Part shown: positions 63,311 to 64,000 of the stretch, piece by piece
How positions within the stretch are numbered: position 1 is the stretch's first letter
Layout: every line of letters begins with the position of its first letter
Origin: Dehalococcoidia bacterium
GTDB lineage: Bacteria > Chloroflexota > Dehalococcoidia > SpSt-223
Assembly (NCBI GenBank): GCA_026003895.1
Contig: BPIC01000006.1
Location: 186,001-250,000, forward strand
Length of the DNA: 64,000 nucleotides
Direction: 5' to 3'
Notes under the pieces: model-generated
What the model was told of the DNA's origin: nothing
The model's database searches: none
Seen by the model: the letters and a program-made list of their open reading frames with translations, nothing else
Translations under genes and position numbers: made by a program

Positions 63311-64000
63311 TCACCGCACGACGCGGAAGCGCCACGGCGCAAGCTCGATCGGATCGGCATCGCGGGGTGGCTCGTCCTCGGCGCGGAGTCCGGACAGCGC
63401 CTCGGCGCGCAGACGCTCGAGGGTATCCAACCCGCGTTTCGTGTCGGCCGCCACCTTCACCCGGTGAGTCTGGCGCAACCGGTACTTGAACCGCCAATAC
63501 GTAAATCGCTTCCAATCGAGGTACGACATCCGTTCGCCGCCGGAGACGGCGGTTTCCTCGCGAAACCGGGCCAGCAATTCGGAGAGCGGCAAGCCATAGA
63601 TACGCTCGGCGGTCTCCTCTGGCAATCTGCGATGAGGCGTCAGTCCGGTGATATAGCCTTTGGCCACCTCCTCTTCGACTGAGCGCCAAAGGGCCTCCTC
63701 CACCACCACGCCGTAGTGATAGTTCAGCACTGTGCGATATTTCGCCGGACCGATGGCGTTTTGAAACGTTGCCTCATCCAGTCCGCCGGGCGGCGCCCCG
63801 CAAAAGAGCAGTGGCTCCAACTCGTCAAGCGGAAAGAGCGGTCCGAGCTCGGCGACGAACCGCTCGACGAGGGCGAGCCAGTCAAACGCCTCGCCGTCGA
63901 TCAGAAAGAGGTACCGACGACCGTCATACTCGTCTTCAACGCGGTCCCAGCGGCGAATGGCGGCGAGCAGCGCGGGCCACCACGGCTCGCCGCGCTCAAG
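63311..64000 (-). CDS. Uncharacterised protein, N-terminus cut by window edge
   Basis: The frame is open from the right edge to a stop at 63311, giving 229 visible residues. Its start is beyond the window. It is rich in Trp, Arg and Glu, with stretches such as YDGRRYLFLIDGEAFDWLAL, EALWRSVEEEVAKGYITG and YLDWKRFTYWRFKYRLRQ. No catalytic motif or membrane segment is clear, and I recognise no family. The gene ends 28 bases before the response-regulator start on the same strand, so co-expression is possible. An internal TTG at 63820 has been offered as a start but the upstream frame is clearly coding-like. Confidence 0.6.
   Translation of the reverse strand, partial: LERGEPWWPALLAAIRRWDRVEDEYDGRRYLFLIDGEAFDWLALVERFVAELGPLFPLDELEPLLFCGAPPGGLDEATFQNAIGPAKYRTVLNYHYGVVVEEALWRSVEEEVAKGYITGLTPHRRLPEETAERIYGLPLSELLARFREETAVSGGERMSYLDWKRFTYWRFKYRLRQTHRVKVAADTKRGLDTLERLRAEALSGLRAEDEPPRDADPIELAPWRFRVVR

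Overview
The window is about 64 kb of high-GC DNA (roughly 64% by eye), densely coded, with many GTG and TTG starts and many ATGA/GTGA stop-start overlaps. Gene content suggests a member of the Chloroflexota (Thermomicrobia-like or a relative). This rests on a UPF0182 protein, luciferase-like monooxygenases, Ldh-family and Gfo/Idh/MocA dehydrogenases, a T-box-controlled trp operon, secreted proteins with an LGFP-like N-terminal module, and no outer-membrane genes. The phylum call is an inference; no rRNA is present.

Layout. 1-12 kb: cell-surface and membrane functions, namely a large membrane protein cut by the left edge, two sugar-nucleotide-type SDR enzymes, argB, a UPF0182 protein, a repeat protein, a Ser/Thr kinase and two glycosyltransferases. 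12-15.6 kb: a flavoprotein, a small SdpI-like membrane protein and a family-5 solute-binding lipoprotein. 15.6-24 kb: one minus-strand tryptophan operon, trpB2-trpS-trpE-trpG-trpD-trpC-trpF-trpB, behind a near-consensus promoter and a complete T-box leader with a UGG specifier; no trpA is present. 24-31 kb: a secreted glycosidase-like protein, a TatA-like protein with an odd C-terminus, a DUF2079-type membrane protein, an RseP-type site-2 protease with an HTH-like insert, and a TIM-barrel isomerase. 31-36 kb: an acyl-CoA carboxylase beta subunit, a small barrel protein, an SDR, a secreted-domain protein and an LLM oxidoreductase. 36-39.3 kb: gcvH-gcvPA-gcvPB. 39.7-45.4 kb: a frameshifted LLM oxidoreductase, two MarR regulators, an HlyD-type adaptor, a PD40-repeat protein and a free-standing Clp N-domain protein.

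45.5-58.3 kb is the most coherent accessory region. It is a catabolic island around a GntR/FCD regulator. Minus-strand genes encode a sugar-type ABC importer (Tat lipoprotein plus two permeases), an HpcH/HpaI aldolase, an FAD oxidoreductase (frameshifted), two unrecognised beta-rich proteins and an SDR. Plus-strand genes encode a Gfo/Idh/MocA oxidoreductase, an Ldh-family dehydrogenase, a D-2-hydroxyacid dehydrogenase and the ABC ATPase. Two identical 12-bp palindromes (TCAGATATCTGA) lie upstream of the importer operon and of the regulator, so a single regulon is likely. The substrate is unknown; an acidic sugar or polyol-derived hydroxy/keto acid is the best inference.

58.4-64 kb: a tRNA-Val(UAC), then a two-component signalling patch with a PAS histidine kinase and response regulator, a decayed receiver pseudogene, a REC-GAF-kinase protein broken exactly at its H-box, another response regulator, and an unrecognised protein cut by the right edge. 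At least four genes carry frame disruptions (LLM oxidoreductase, FAD oxidoreductase, hybrid kinase, receiver pseudogene). Some may be assembly errors; the receiver pseudogene looks genuinely decayed.
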